A stretch of 64,000 nt of DNA from Pseudomonadota bacterium. Lineage in GTDB: Bacteria > Pseudomonadota > Alphaproteobacteria > Rhizobiales > Beijerinckiaceae. The notes beneath the pieces are model-generated. The model was not told the origin of the DNA. It was given only the letters and a program-made list of their open reading frames with translations, and did no database searches. The position numbers and the translations under genes were made by a program. Below are positions 8,398 through 18,300 of the stretch, piece after piece (position 1 is the first letter of the stretch; every line of letters begins with the position of its first letter). The stretch is taken from assembly GCA_023450615.1 (NCBI GenBank), contig JAEXGT010000047.1, forward strand, positions 1-64,000, read 5' to 3'.

Positions 8398-9066
8398 ATG
8401 TCCTTTGACCTCTCATTGTTCCTCGAACCCGGTCCGGAACTCATCTCCGGGCTCGGGGTCACGCTCTTCGTTACCCTGTGTGCCTTCCTCCTGGCGGCGG
8501 TCGGAGGGACTATCTTGGCCATCGCTGGCATCGGAGGATCCCCGCGCACAAGGCGATCCGTTTCCGTGATCACGGCCGTCACGCGCACGACCCCGGAGCT
8601 GATCGCTATCTTCTGGGCATATTACTGCCTGCCGATGATCTTCGGGCTGACCCTTTCCGGCATAGCCTGCGGCATCCTGGCCCTGGGCGTCATCGGCTCT
8701 GGCTACATGGCTGAGATCATCAGGGGTGGCGTGTCGGCGCTCCCTCGGGGACAATGGGAGGCGGCCCACTCACTGGGTCTCTCGCGGATGGGAACTTGGC
8801 TCAAGGTCATCCTTCCCCAGGCGCTCCGGACCATGCTGCCATCTCTCCTGAACTACTTCACCGACGTCCTGAAAAACTCCACCTTGCTGGCCGGCATCGG
8901 CGTCGGTGAGATTGCCTATGAAGCCTACATGGCGGGCTCTGCCACTTATCGCTACCTGGAACCGCTGACCGGTGTGGCACTCCTGTTCTTCATCGTCATC
9001 TTCCCGCTCAGTCTCGTGGCCCGCCGACTGGCACGACGCAACAGCCTGATCCTCAAGGCCCTCTGA
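8398..9066 (+). CDS. Polar amino-acid-type ABC transporter permease 2
   Basis: 222 residues with several membrane helices (GVTLFVTLCAFLLAAVGGTI near residue 20; GVALLFFIVIFPLSLVARRLA near the end). The family region reads TRTTPELIAIFWAYYCLP, and the EAA loop reads EAAHSLGLSRMGTWLKVILPQALRTMLPS. It is the partner of the upstream permease in a binding-protein-dependent importer. It starts directly after the stop of permease 1. The next gene starts 4 bases after its TGA, so the RidA-like protein belongs to the same transcript. Confidence 0.88.
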   Translation: MSFDLSLFLEPGPELISGLGVTLFVTLCAFLLAAVGGTILAIAGIGGSPRTRRSVSVITAVTRTTPELIAIFWAYYCLPMIFGLTLSGIACGILALGVIGSGYMAEIIRGGVSALPRGQWEAAHSLGLSRMGTWLKVILPQALRTMLPSLLNYFTDVLKNSTLLAGIGVGEIAYEAYMAGSATYRYLEPLTGVALLFFIVIFPLSLVARRLARRNSLILKAL

Positions 9067-9070
9067 CCAC

Positions 9071-10192
9071 ATGACCTCACAGCTTTCTCACATCTCCTTC
9101 GACACGCTCTGGAAGATGCGTATCGTCCACCCCTATTCCCTGCTGGTTCGCGATGGAGACCTAGCCTGGTCGTGCGGACAGTGTCCCCTCGATGAGAGCG
9201 GTACGGTCGTTGCGCCGGATGATGTCCTAGCGCAGACCGAGCTCGTGTCGGCCTACATCGCGAAAATCCTGAGCATGGCTGACATGACTGCGGCCTCGAT
9301 CGGCAAGCTCGTCGTCTACCACGCAGAGCCGGACGACGCGAAGGTTGAGGCGATGGTCGGCATCCTGAGCAGGCATCTCGGCACGGGCGCTCTCCTGATG
9401 CCGATCCGGATCCCGCATTTCTACTATGACGGAATGATGATCGAGGTCGACGTCCATGCCTCTGCCATTCGGAAGCCGACGATCCGGGTCGAAGACCCTG
9501 CTCATAGCCTCACCCTCGAAGTGACGGATGGTGGAGCCCTGAAATGGGCTAGGTTGACGGTCCGCGAGATCCCTGCCGGAACGGGTGCACCGGAGGTCTC
9601 GAATGCCTTGAGGCGGCTGATATCGGCGGCCGGACTAGATGGTCGGAATTTGCTCACGGAGCAATGGTTCGTCAGCCCGGGGCACGCCAGCCTTGCCGCC
9701 GCTGCCGCCGCTGCCGGCCTTTGCGGCGATACCGGGTGCACGGTCGAATCCCCGTTGTCGGCCGGGGCCTCAGCCGTCGGGGAGTTAACCTTCGCCAGCT
9801 CCAGCGCACCCGTCGCTACCACCAGATTTCCATACACGGGTATGAATGACGTCATCCTCACCATGCGGGCGAATGACGATTTCTTCGCAATCTCGGCGCG
9901 ATCGCAGCGTGGGGACCGCGACCTTGTGGAGCAGACACGGTGCATCATGGCTGCCATCGAGAGGGCTCTATCGCAGAACGGATTGACATTCGACCACGTG
10001 CGGAAGTCCACCACTCATTACGTGGCGGGGAGTTCTGAGGAGGAACTGCACGAAAATATGGCGGTTCGGAACCACCATTACAGTCGACCCGGACCGGCCT
10101 CGACAGGACTTCCCATCGCCGCGTTCCCCTTGGCCGACTGCTCCATCGTCGTCTCGATCATCGGCCACAGGCGGATCAGTGCCGCGTTGTGA
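9071..10192 (+). CDS. Two-domain RidA/YjgF-like protein
   Basis: 373 residues with two copies of a RidA-like fold. The N-terminal copy (about 15-135) shows SCGQCPLDESG, AQTELVSAYIAKILSMADM and FYYDGMMIEVDVHA. The C-terminal copy (about 250-370) shows TRCIMAAIERALSQNGLTFDHV and a last strand after PGPASTGLPIAAFPLADC. RidA enzymes hydrolyse reactive enamine/imine intermediates with a conserved Arg in a PARS/T motif; here the C-terminal copy has PAST without that Arg. It therefore may not be a standard deaminase, and some chorismatase-like relatives carry a similar PASTG motif. It is the last gene of the ABC cassette, so it probably acts on the imported compound. The reaction is unknown. Confidence 0.6.
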   Translation: MTSQLSHISFDTLWKMRIVHPYSLLVRDGDLAWSCGQCPLDESGTVVAPDDVLAQTELVSAYIAKILSMADMTAASIGKLVVYHAEPDDAKVEAMVGILSRHLGTGALLMPIRIPHFYYDGMMIEVDVHASAIRKPTIRVEDPAHSLTLEVTDGGALKWARLTVREIPAGTGAPEVSNALRRLISAAGLDGRNLLTEQWFVSPGHASLAAAAAAAGLCGDTGCTVESPLSAGASAVGELTFASSSAPVATTRFPYTGMNDVILTMRANDDFFAISARSQRGDRDLVEQTRCIMAAIERALSQNGLTFDHVRKSTTHYVAGSSEEELHENMAVRNHHYSRPGPASTGLPIAAFPLADCSIVVSIIGHRRISAAL

Positions 10193-10942
10193 GGCTCACC
10201 TCGGATATTGGTCCTAGCAGACCATATCCCTTAGCATACCATACAACTTCATCTCATGTCAGTGCGGTCGGTTTTGTCTGCAAGCCACTGATAGGAATAG
10301 CACGCGACGGACTTCCATCTGGGAAGGTCTCCAATTGGCACAGGGCTGACGTTAGCCGAAGTTCTTTGCTTCCGCGGAAAGCAGACCTACACTCGATAGG
10401 CTCTACGATACACTTTGACCCGAAACCGCCCTTCCGCTCGTTGTGTTCGGGAACGGGGCAGGATGGGAAGTGCACATTTCTATTTCGAGCTTGTCGATCC
10501 TAGTATTCGAATTCAAGAGCGACGGTCCGGGGCGCTGTTCTCCTTCACAATCATGCGGCTGGTCACCATCAGTATGGATTGCGCGCCGTTCTATTCGCGA
10601 CAGCGCTCTTGTCCCCGAAGGTTTCCGAGATGCGCTGCGATCCCATGAAGGTACTCAGATCAGGTTTGAAGGCTGTGCGATCATGCTGGGTCAACCAACG
10701 TACAAGAAGTCAAATATGGGACATGTGCCAACTGACACTGTCACGCTGTTTCAGGGCCGAGATACTCGCGGAATTGAATCCGCATGAAATCCAGGCGCTG
10801 ATCGGCCGGACCAGTGATCGATAGTCGTCCGGGTCAAAGAGCATTCATGTGCGCTCAGTCGCTCTTGCGGTGCGAGCAGTTTTGAATTGCTCTAAGTTAT
10901 TGCTATTACACGAAAAAGTTAGGCGTTCCGTGCGATTTTTGT
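10193..10942. other. Long intergenic region, no recognisable gene
   Basis: About 750 bases lie between the RidA-like gene and the sulfonate-type ABC operon. Several open frames of 70-115 codons overlap each other on both strands and none has a recognisable domain. The frame at 10579-10824 ends in a helical segment (RAEILAELNPHEIQALIG) that faintly recalls DUF1127 proteins, but this is too weak to call. A candidate promoter for the downstream operon lies at 10882-10909. Confidence 0.5.
10882..10909 (+). promoter_or_regulatory. Candidate sigma70 promoter of the sulfonate-type ABC operon
   Basis: TTGAAT (10882-10887), 16 bases, then TATTAC (10904-10909). Both hexamers are partial matches to the -35 and -10 consensus, in an AT-rich patch just upstream of the first operon gene. 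Confidence 0.35.
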
Positions 10943-11773
10943 TTGATTAAAGGCCGGGCCATCCCTATTGCCTGCGTCGGAATGATGTTCTTTGGGCAGT
11001 GGATGATGTTGAAGCCTTTGCGCGGCAGCGCAGTCTTTCTCGCGGGACTCCTCGCTTGGGCGGCGGCCAGCGCGTCCGGTCTCGTTTCTGGATTTCTTTT
11101 GCCGTCACCGATGGTGGTTTTCGACGCTCTGGTCGAACTCGTCCGTGACGGCTCTCTCGTTCGACATACTGCGATCAGCGTTCAGCGTGTCCTATTGGGA
11201 TACGGCCTAGCAGTTTTGATCGCGCTGCCCCTCGCCTTAACCTTTAGTCTGTTACCCCGTCTCAAAACTATTCTCGAGCCGCTCCTCGAGTTTCTTCGGC
11301 AGATACCGCCGCTGGCGCTCGTGCCGCTGCTCATCCTTTGGCTCGGGATCGGCGAGGCGCAAAAGGTTGGTATCATTCTCCTAGCCTGCTTCTTTCCAAT
11401 CTTCCTGGCAGCTCTCGGCGGTATCTCTCAAGCGGATCCAAAGCTCATCGAAGTCGGGCGCTCCTGTCACATGCCTCCTCTTGAAATTCTATTGCGTATC
11501 GTCCTCCCGGCCTCACTCCCTGCGGTTGTCATCGGTCTGCGGATCGGTCTTGGTTATAGCTGGCGGGCTTTGGTCGGAGCCGAGCTGATCGCCTCCAGTG
11601 CAGGACTGGGATACCTCATTGTCGACGCAGAAAACCTGGCGCGGACGGATATCGTGCTCGCGGGTGTCGTTGTGATCGGCGTCCTCGGGTTGATTGCCGA
11701 CATGCTAGCGAAGGCAGCTATTAAACGGCTGGCACCTTGGATCAATACAAACGCGGAATTGAGCTTTGTTTGA
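10943..11773 (+). CDS. Sulfonate/taurine-type ABC transporter permease (SsuC/TauC family)
   Basis: 276 residues from a TTG at 10943; an ATG at 10982 (MMFFGQWMM) or the internal MMLKPLRG are equally possible starts, since none has a strong ribosome-binding site. Membrane segments include AVFLAGLLAWAAASASGLVSG. LLPSPMVVFDALVELV and FLRQIPPLALVPLLILWLGIGE are typical of the SsuC/TauC/NrtB permease group. The EAA loop reads LIEVGRSCHMPPLEILLRIVLPASLPAVVIGL. Its 3' end overlaps the ATPase start by 8 bases, showing an operon. The likely cargo is an alkanesulfonate, taurine, nitrate-like or thiamine-precursor solute. Confidence 0.85.
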   Translation: MIKGRAIPIACVGMMFFGQWMMLKPLRGSAVFLAGLLAWAAASASGLVSGFLLPSPMVVFDALVELVRDGSLVRHTAISVQRVLLGYGLAVLIALPLALTFSLLPRLKTILEPLLEFLRQIPPLALVPLLILWLGIGEAQKVGIILLACFFPIFLAALGGISQADPKLIEVGRSCHMPPLEILLRIVLPASLPAVVIGLRIGLGYSWRALVGAELIASSAGLGYLIVDAENLARTDIVLAGVVVIGVLGLIADMLAKAAIKRLAPWINTNAELSFV

Positions 11774-12524
11774 GGCCCGAGCACTCACGAAGGACTACTG
11801 GGTCAGTGGGCGCAAGGTGAGTGCGCTGTCCACGCTGGATCTTTCAGTCCCCAAAGGCGCATTCCTAACTGTTGTGGGGCGCAGCGGCTGTGGCAAGACA
11901 ACGCTTCTGCGGTTGCTGTCGGGTCTGACACGTCCCACAAGCGGTTGTCTGGAATTCGATGGCTCACGGACGCCACGCGTCGGGTATGTCTTTCAAGAAC
12001 CTCGCCTGATGCCGTGGCTCAATGTTGCCCAGAACGCAGGCTTCTGCATTGCAAGGCGGTTTCCGTCTGGCGAGGTTGAGCGACGCGTCGAGGACGCCCT
12101 AAGTCTTGTGGGGTTAAGCCAGTTTGCCGAGGCCATGCCAAATGAATTGTCCGGCGGAATGGCCCAACGTGTGGCCATCGCCCGCGCCTTGGTCTTGGAA
12201 CCCGAATTACTGCTGCTCGACGAACCCTTCGGGGCGCTCGATGCCTTCACGCGGCGCAACTTGCAGCAACAGCTCGTGCAGATCTGGCAGCACCGGGCTC
12301 CGACGATCGTCTTCGTCACTCATGACGTCGAAGAGGCCGTGGTCCTCGGCCAAACGGTTGCCGAACTCGACCAGGGACGCCTCGTCGATACCCATGACAT
12401 TCCTCTTCCATATCCGCGTGATGCGACTGACCCATCGGTGAACTTCCACCGTCGCGTCGTCCTCGATCGGCTCTTGAGCGCCGATCATGTTCGTCAATTC
12501 CAAACCCACATCAGGAGAGCCTAA
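11766..12524 (+). CDS. Sulfonate/taurine-type ABC transporter ATP-binding protein
   Basis: 252 residues starting at a TTG (11766) inside the end of the permease gene. All ABC motifs are present: Walker A GRSGCGKTT (about 38-46), Q-loop FQEPRLMPWLNV, signature LSGGMAQRVAIARAL, Walker B LLLLDEPFGALD, and the switch His in FVTHDVEEAV. The PW after the Q-loop and the VEEAVVLGQTV helix are typical of the SsuB/TauB/NrtD group. It powers the importer with the permease upstream and the binding protein downstream. Its TAA shares a base with the ATG of the next gene. Confidence 0.9.
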   Translation: MFEARALTKDYWVSGRKVSALSTLDLSVPKGAFLTVVGRSGCGKTTLLRLLSGLTRPTSGCLEFDGSRTPRVGYVFQEPRLMPWLNVAQNAGFCIARRFPSGEVERRVEDALSLVGLSQFAEAMPNELSGGMAQRVAIARALVLEPELLLLDEPFGALDAFTRRNLQQQLVQIWQHRAPTIVFVTHDVEEAVVLGQTVAELDQGRLVDTHDIPLPYPRDATDPSVNFHRRVVLDRLLSADHVRQFQTHIRRA

Positions 12525-13480
12525 TGAGATGGATCGCTGCCCTTGTCTTCGCATTGTCTGCTGTCGTCACCTCCGCTATCGCCGCAGAGAATCCTAAGAC
12601 GGTGCGCGTGACTTATGTCACCGCTCCCTTCAACGTTCCATCCATCGTGGCCAGAGAAAAGGGCTTCATCGACGAGGCTTTCTTGCCGCTTGGGATCAAA
12701 GTCGAGTATCCCGAGATCACATCCGGGGCCCAGCAGACCCAGGCCATCGCGGCAGGCGAGATCGACATTGCGAGCGTGTTGGGCGGAACTTCCGCCATCC
12801 TAGCCAAGGCCAATGGTGTGGATCTCAAAATCGTCGCCGCCTATGCGCGCTCGCCAAAGGCCTACTATCTGATGACACAGGCCGACGGCCCGAAGGCTCT
12901 GGCGGATCTCAAAGGCAAGAAGATCGCGGGGCCGAAAGGCACTGTCCTGAACCAACTGCTCGTCGCAGCGCTAGCCTCTCAGGGGCTGACCCTGAAGGAT
13001 GTTGAATACATCAACATGGACCTTCCGGCCGCGCGGGCTGCGCTCGTTTCCGGCCAGGTTGATGTCGCGACGCTTGCCGGTGCGAATGCGGTCGCCGTCG
13101 AGAAGGCAGGTGGCAAGATTCTGGCAAGCGGGGAAGGCTTCATCAACCCGACAACCGTTGTCGCCGTGCGCACGGCCTTCCTCGACCAGTATCCGGAACT
13201 GGTCACTGCGTACCTGGCTGCGCAGAAGAAGGCGCTGGAGTTCATGGCACAGAACCCGGAGGAGGCACTGGCGATCGCGGCCAAGGACCAGAAACTGTCA
13301 ATCGATGATGCCCGCGCCCAGCTCCCTCTCTACGACTTCACGCCGGCGATGACCGAGAAGGATATTGCCAACCTGACCGACGATCAGACCTTCATGGTAG
13401 ATGCCGGCATGTTGCCAAAGGCGAAAGTGATCGACATCAAGGCATCGCTGGTTGCGCCTTCCGCACTTACCATGAAGTGA
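12524..13480 (+). CDS. Sulfonate/nitrate/taurine-type ABC substrate-binding protein (SsuA/NMT1-like)
   Basis: 318 residues with a signal peptide (MRWIAALVFALSAVVTSAIAA, cleavage near residue 21). The mature protein shows VRVTYVTAPFNVPSIVAREKGFIDE, TSGAQQTQAIAAGEIDIASVLGG and GVDLKIVAAYAR, the layout of the SsuA/TauA/NMT1-like periplasmic proteins. It is translationally coupled to the ATPase (ATGA-type overlap). The ribosome-binding site GGAGAG lies in the ATPase coding sequence. A 10-bp hairpin (13498-13523) follows it, before the luciferase-like oxidoreductase. The specific ligand is unknown; an organosulfur compound is favoured by the neighbours. Confidence 0.87.
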   Translation: MRWIAALVFALSAVVTSAIAAENPKTVRVTYVTAPFNVPSIVAREKGFIDEAFLPLGIKVEYPEITSGAQQTQAIAAGEIDIASVLGGTSAILAKANGVDLKIVAAYARSPKAYYLMTQADGPKALADLKGKKIAGPKGTVLNQLLVAALASQGLTLKDVEYINMDLPAARAALVSGQVDVATLAGANAVAVEKAGGKILASGEGFINPTTVVAVRTAFLDQYPELVTAYLAAQKKALEFMAQNPEEALAIAAKDQKLSIDDARAQLPLYDFTPAMTEKDIANLTDDQTFMVDAGMLPKAKVIDIKASLVAPSALTMK

Positions 13481-13497
13481 GAGAACTCAACCGTTTT

Positions 13498-13523
13498 GTG
13501 ACGATCCTGGCCGGGATCGTCAC
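13498..13523 (+). terminator. Hairpin after the ABC operon (possible attenuating terminator)
   Basis: A perfect 10-bp stem (gtgacgatcc / ggatcgtcac) with a TGGCCG loop, followed by CAATACTTTTAT. It sits between the binding-protein gene and the monooxygenase gene, so it may reduce but need not abolish readthrough. Confidence 0.5.
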
Positions 13524-13573
13524 AATACTTTTATGGCTGGTTTTCCAGTACGACCTTATAAGGCTACGACACC

Positions 13574-14587
13574 ATGAAGCTTTCCATCCTCGATGCCATT
13601 CAAAAGCCAAGAGGTCAGGGATCGGTCGATGCACTCAGGTCATCGATTGAACTGGCCCAGGCCGCTGAACACCTTGGATACACTCGCTACTGGCTCGTTG
13701 AGCATCACAATGTCGCCTTCGAGGCAAATCCCGCTCCCGAGGTCTTCGCCGCAGCACTTGCGGGAGCTACGTCGCGCATCAGGATCGGGGTCGGCGGCGT
13801 GCTGCTCAATCACTATAGCCCTTACAAGGTTGCAGAGGCCATGCGGACTCTCAATGCCCTCTTTCCTGGTCGGATCGATGTCGGCATCGGGCGGGCGACC
13901 GCCGGTATATTGCCTGATCAGGCTCTGCGGAGGCTGCGGGATCAAGAAAGCCCTAACGACCATCATGGGCAGGTGGAGGAGCTTATCGGCTGGCTCGGAA
14001 ACGATCTGCCCGAAAGCTCTCCGTTCCACTCCATCAAGGTGATGCCGGATGACGTGCCCGGGCCGATGCCGTGGATTCTGGCGGTATCAGAGGAAAGCGC
14101 ACAACGTGCGGCAAAGCTCGGTCTGGGCTTGGCGTGCAGTGCCTTCCATGTTCCCGAGAATGCGCCCCGAGCCATGGCTGTCTATGAGGACGAATTCGAG
14201 CCGTCCCGCTACGCGGCCGGCCTTTCATCCAAGCAATCCTTCATCGCTGTCAGGCTCGTGATCGGCGAGACACAGGAGGAGGCGGAACGCCTTGCCATGC
14301 CGATGCGGGCAGTTTTCAAGCTGCGCCGGCAGGACAAAGTGATGGTCGACCGTCTGCCAAGTCCGGAGGAGGCGATCGACATCATGGGCGGCCTCATCCC
14401 GGCCGAGATTGCTCCATGGCCTAATTATGTTGTCGGTACGCCTGAGCGAGCGAAGACCGTGCTCCTGCGCATGGCCGAGGAGACCGGCGCGAGTGAATTT
14501 ATGGTCCAGGACTTTTTGGACGACATGAATTTGCGGCTGCGCAATTACGAAATGCTCGCTCGCGTCTTCGATCTCCCAAGCAGGTAG
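13574..14587 (+). CDS. LLM-class flavin-dependent oxidoreductase (MsnO8/luciferase-like)
   Basis: 337 residues, the normal length for bacterial-luciferase-like TIM-barrel enzymes that use reduced flavin. Recognisable features are the opening MKLSILDA, the RYWLVEHHNVAFEANPAPEVF region, RIRIGVGGVLLNHYSPYKVAE, and DVGIGRATAG. This layout fits the MsnO8 type of LLM-class enzymes rather than SsuD proper. It lies 93 bases downstream of a sulfonate-type ABC operon and on the same strand. A role in oxidative cleavage of the imported compound, as SsuD does for alkanesulfonates, is therefore a plausible inference. No flavin reductase gene is seen beside it, so a reductase would have to be encoded elsewhere. 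Confidence 0.85.
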   Translation: MKLSILDAIQKPRGQGSVDALRSSIELAQAAEHLGYTRYWLVEHHNVAFEANPAPEVFAAALAGATSRIRIGVGGVLLNHYSPYKVAEAMRTLNALFPGRIDVGIGRATAGILPDQALRRLRDQESPNDHHGQVEELIGWLGNDLPESSPFHSIKVMPDDVPGPMPWILAVSEESAQRAAKLGLGLACSAFHVPENAPRAMAVYEDEFEPSRYAAGLSSKQSFIAVRLVIGETQEEAERLAMPMRAVFKLRRQDKVMVDRLPSPEEAIDIMGGLIPAEIAPWPNYVVGTPERAKTVLLRMAEETGASEFMVQDFLDDMNLRLRNYEMLARVFDLPSR

Positions 14588-14704
14588 TATCACAATCATT
14601 CGATCTCGCTTCAGGCTGCAATCTTTGGCTTTAACTGAGCCGCGAAATGATTCACCTGTGGATTGGATGATCACCAAGAACCCTGCCGGCCAGTTCACGG
14701 ACTA

Positions 14705-15055
14705 ATGGCGTACCCCGTGATCGAGGACGCACGGACCTTCGTCGACACTGTTCTCGACAACTGCACCAACGCCATCCTGATGGGGGGCCTGGCAGGCAAA
14801 TCCGGGCGGTTCATCCGAACCCGCAGTACGACATGTGAGCTTCCGCCATCGGCTCGCTGTATTACTGGCCCGATGGGCGAGGTGGCACGCAACGGCGTGC
14901 ATCATCCATCGGGAGTTTGGTTCGACGAGCCTGTGGAAGAAATCTCCATTGCTTCGGAAGATCTCGACATAGCTCTGACCCTTCTTCACATGGGGCCTGC
15001 ACCTGATCGGTGCTGGATCCGCGAGGAGGAATGGCGATTGGCCCTTTCCAGGTGA
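14705..15055 (+). CDS. Hypothetical protein of about 116 residues
   Basis: An open frame starting at 14663, or more likely at the ATG at 14705 (MAYPVIEDARTFVDTVLDN), ends at 15055. Third codon positions are rich in G/C over most of its length, as in the surrounding genes, which is the main reason to list it. It contains no recognised domain. An overlapping minus-strand frame (14702-14989) is equally open, so this call is tentative. It lies downstream of the LLM oxidoreductase on the same strand. Confidence 0.35.
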   Translation: MAYPVIEDARTFVDTVLDNCTNAILMGGLAGKSGRFIRTRSTTCELPPSARCITGPMGEVARNGVHHPSGVWFDEPVEEISIASEDLDIALTLLHMGPAPDRCWIREEEWRLALSR

Positions 15056-15279
15056 TCCTCGTTAGATCACCCAAAGAATGCCGGATCCGCCGCCTGATCC
15101 TGATCAGCCAATTATTCCACGCGGTGTCACGGTCGATCGGCTGTCCGAAGTTGCAAATCGGGTCGCACGGACTGAATAATCACCCGGCCGTTGACAGGGG
15201 CAATCTTCAATGGATGGTTTTTCTTTACCTCCAGCATATGGGCTGACCAGCCATCACAATGCCTGAGCTCATTGCGCAA
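15056..15279. other. Intergenic region, nothing recognised
   Basis: The interval between the tentative 116-residue gene and the nrdJ terminator contains no recognisable gene or repeat. If the tentative gene is not real, the empty stretch extends from 14588 to the terminator. Confidence 0.5.
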
Positions 15280-15311
15280 AAAGCCCGCTTCATTGGGGTG
15301 AGGCGGGCTTT
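15280..15311 (-). terminator. Rho-independent terminator of nrdJ
   Basis: On the minus strand a 9-bp GC-rich stem (aaagcccgc / gcgggcttt) with a 14-base loop is followed by a run of T (GGGCTTTTTGCG). It lies about 77 bases after the nrdJ stop codon. Confidence 0.8.
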
Positions 15312-15387
15312 GGCTTCATTTGAGGTGCACTATGGGTGGTTTATGGCCATCCTTTGTGAGCGTTTACAGTCAGCTGAAGGTTAATCC

Positions 15388-18300
15388 TTAGCTGCACCCC
15401 GTCGTGCTTCCGCACGTATCGCACTTCAGGCAGGTCCCGTTCCGCACCAGCGTGAAGTTCGCGCATTCGGGGCAGGATTCGCCCACATAGCCCTTCATCT
15501 TGGCCTCGGCGCGCTTGTCGGCGATGGACGGGGACGCGGCGGGGGCGGCGAAGGCGAGTTTGGACATTTCGGCTTCGCCAACCTTCTGCTCCTCCGGGGC
15601 AGGCGATGCGAGTTCGCTCTTGAGAGCGTTCGCGCCGACTGTGCTCGGACGCTGAGCGATGCCTGCGGCGCTGCCGCCGCCGGGGATCAGCATGAGGCGA
15701 TCCACGTTACCGCGGGTGAAGCCGCGGGAGACGATGGCCGTGGCGGGGGCGGCTTCCGGCGCCTTCGACTGGGCTTCGCCCGAGCCGATGGTGGTGGGGC
15801 CTGCCTCTGAGGGGTCCACGTGTGCGAGGTCGTTGCGGCTGAGATAGGACACGGCCAGCTCGCGGAACACGTAGTCGAGGATCGACGTAGCGCTCTTGAT
15901 GCGCTCGTTGCCCTGCACGAAGCCCGCGGGCTCGAAGCGGGTGAAGGTGAAGGCCTCCACGTATTCTTCCAGCGGCACGCCGTATTGCAGGCCGAGCGAG
16001 ATCGCGATGGCGAAGTTGTTCATCATCGCACGGAAGGCGGCGCCTTCCTTGTGCATGTCGATGAAGATCTCGCCGAGGCGGCCGTCGTCGTATTCGCCGG
16101 TGCGCAGATACACCTTGTGTCCGCCCACGACGGCCTTCTGGGTGTAGCCCTTGCGGCGGTCGGGCATCTTCTCGCGCTCGCGCAGGGCCACGACGCGCTC
16201 GACGATCTTCTCCACGACCTTCTCCGACACATGCGCGGCCTTGGCGGCTGCTGGCATGGCGGCGAGGGCCTCGGCGGCGTCCTCCGCATCCTCGTCCTCA
16301 TCGGCGATGAGGGCGGAGTTCAGCGGCTGCGAGAGCTTGGAGCCGTCGCGGTAGAGGGCGTTGGCCTTCAGCGCCAGCTTCCAGGAGAGCATGTAGGCGT
16401 TCTTGCAATCCTCGACGGTGGCGTCGTTGGGCATGTTGATGGTCTTGGAGATCGCGCCCGAGATGAAGGGCTGCGCCGCCGCCATCATGCGGATGTGGCT
16501 TTCCACCGACAGATAACGCTTGCCGATTTTGCCGCATGGATTGGCGCAATCGAACACCGCGTAATGCTCGGTCTTCAGATGCGGTGCGCCTTCGAGGGTC
16601 ATCGCACCGCAGATGTGGATGTTCGCCGCCTCGATATCGGCCTTCGAGTAGCCGAGGAAAGCGAGCAGGTCGAAGGACGGGTCGTTGAGCTTCTCGGCCG
16701 GGACTTTGAGCGTGCCGGTGAGGAAGTCCTCGCCGAGCGTCCAGCGGTTGAAGACGAACTTGATGTCGAAGGCGGATTTCAGGCCCTTCTCGACGGCGTC
16801 GATCTTCTCCTGCGTGAAGCCCTTGGCGGCAAGCGAGCCCGGGTTGATGGCGGGCGCCTGCTTCATGGAGCCGTGGCCGACCGCATAGGCCTCGATCTCG
16901 GCGATCTCGGACTCACGGTAGCCGAGAGCGCGAAGCGCGTCCGGCACCGCGCGGTTGATGATCTTGAAGTAGCCGCCGCCGGCGAGCTTCTTGAACTTCA
17001 CGAGCGCGAAGTCGGGTTCGATGCCGGTGGTGTCGCAATCCATCACGAGGCCGATCGTGCCGGTGGGCGCGATCACGGTGGCCTGCGCGTTGCGGTAGCC
17101 GTTCTTCTCGCCGAGCTCGAGCGCCTTGTCCCAGGCGGACTTGGCGTGAGCCACGAGGTCCGCATCCGGGCAGGAGGCGTGATCGAGCGGAACCGGGTTG
17201 ACCGAGAGGCTCTCATATCCGTTGGCCTCGCCATGGGCCGCGCGGCGGTGATTGCGGATCACGCGCAGCATGGACTTGGCATTGGCCTTGTAGTTCGGGA
17301 ACGGCCCGAGCTCGCCCGCCATCTCGGCGGAGGTGGCATAGGACACGCCGGTCATGATAGCGGTGAGCGCCCCGCCGAGAGCGCGGCCTTCATCGGAGTC
17401 GTAGGGCAGGCCCATGGTCATGAGCAGGCCGCCGATATTGGCGTAGCCAAGGCCGAGCGTGCGGTACTCGTAGGAGAGCTGCGCGATTTCCTTCGACGGG
17501 AACTGCGCCATCATCACCGAGATTTCGAGCACCACCGTCCAGAGGCGGCAGGCATGCTCGAACGACTCGGCGTCGAACTTGTGCGCGGCGCGGTCGAAGA
17601 ACTGGAGCAGGTTGGCGGAGGCGAGATTGCACGCCGTGTCGTCCAGGAACATGTATTCCGAGCAGGGGTTCGACGCCCGGATGCGGCCACCGGCGGGGCT
17701 GGTGTGCCAGTCGTTCATGGTGGTGTTGAAGTGCAGGCCGGGGTCAGCCGACGCCCAGGCGGCGTGGCCGATCTGCTCCCACAGGTCGCGCGCCTTCAGG
17801 GTCTTGATGACCTTGCCGTCCTTGCGGGCAGTGAGCTTCCACTCGCCATCCGCTTCCACGGCGCGCAGGAAATCGTCCGTGATCGAGACGGAGTTGTTGG
17901 AGTTCTGGCCCGAGACCGTGAGGTAGGCTTCCGAATCCCAGTCGGTGTCGTAGACCGGGAAGTCGATATCCGTGTAGCCCTGCTTGGCGAACTGGATGAC
18001 GCGCTTGATGTAATTGTCCGGGATCATGACCCGGCGCGCCATCTTGATCTCCTTCTTCAGAGCCGGGTTCTTCTCCGGATCGAAGCAGGCATCGCCGTCG
18101 GCCTCGCAGTTCACGCAGGCCTTCATGATCGCCTTGAGGTGCTTGGAGGCGAGCTTGGAGCCGGCCACGAGGGCTGCCACCTTCTGCTCTTCCTTCACCT
18201 TCCAGTCGATATAGCTCTCGATATCCGGGTGATCGACGTCGACCACCACCATCTTCGCCGCGCGGCGGGTGGTGCCGCCCGACTTGATCGCGCCCGCAGC

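Noticed and set aside
10579..10824. 81-codon frame with faint DUF1127-like end
   Set aside because: Similarity is limited to a few hydrophobic positions and the frame lacks a ribosome-binding site.
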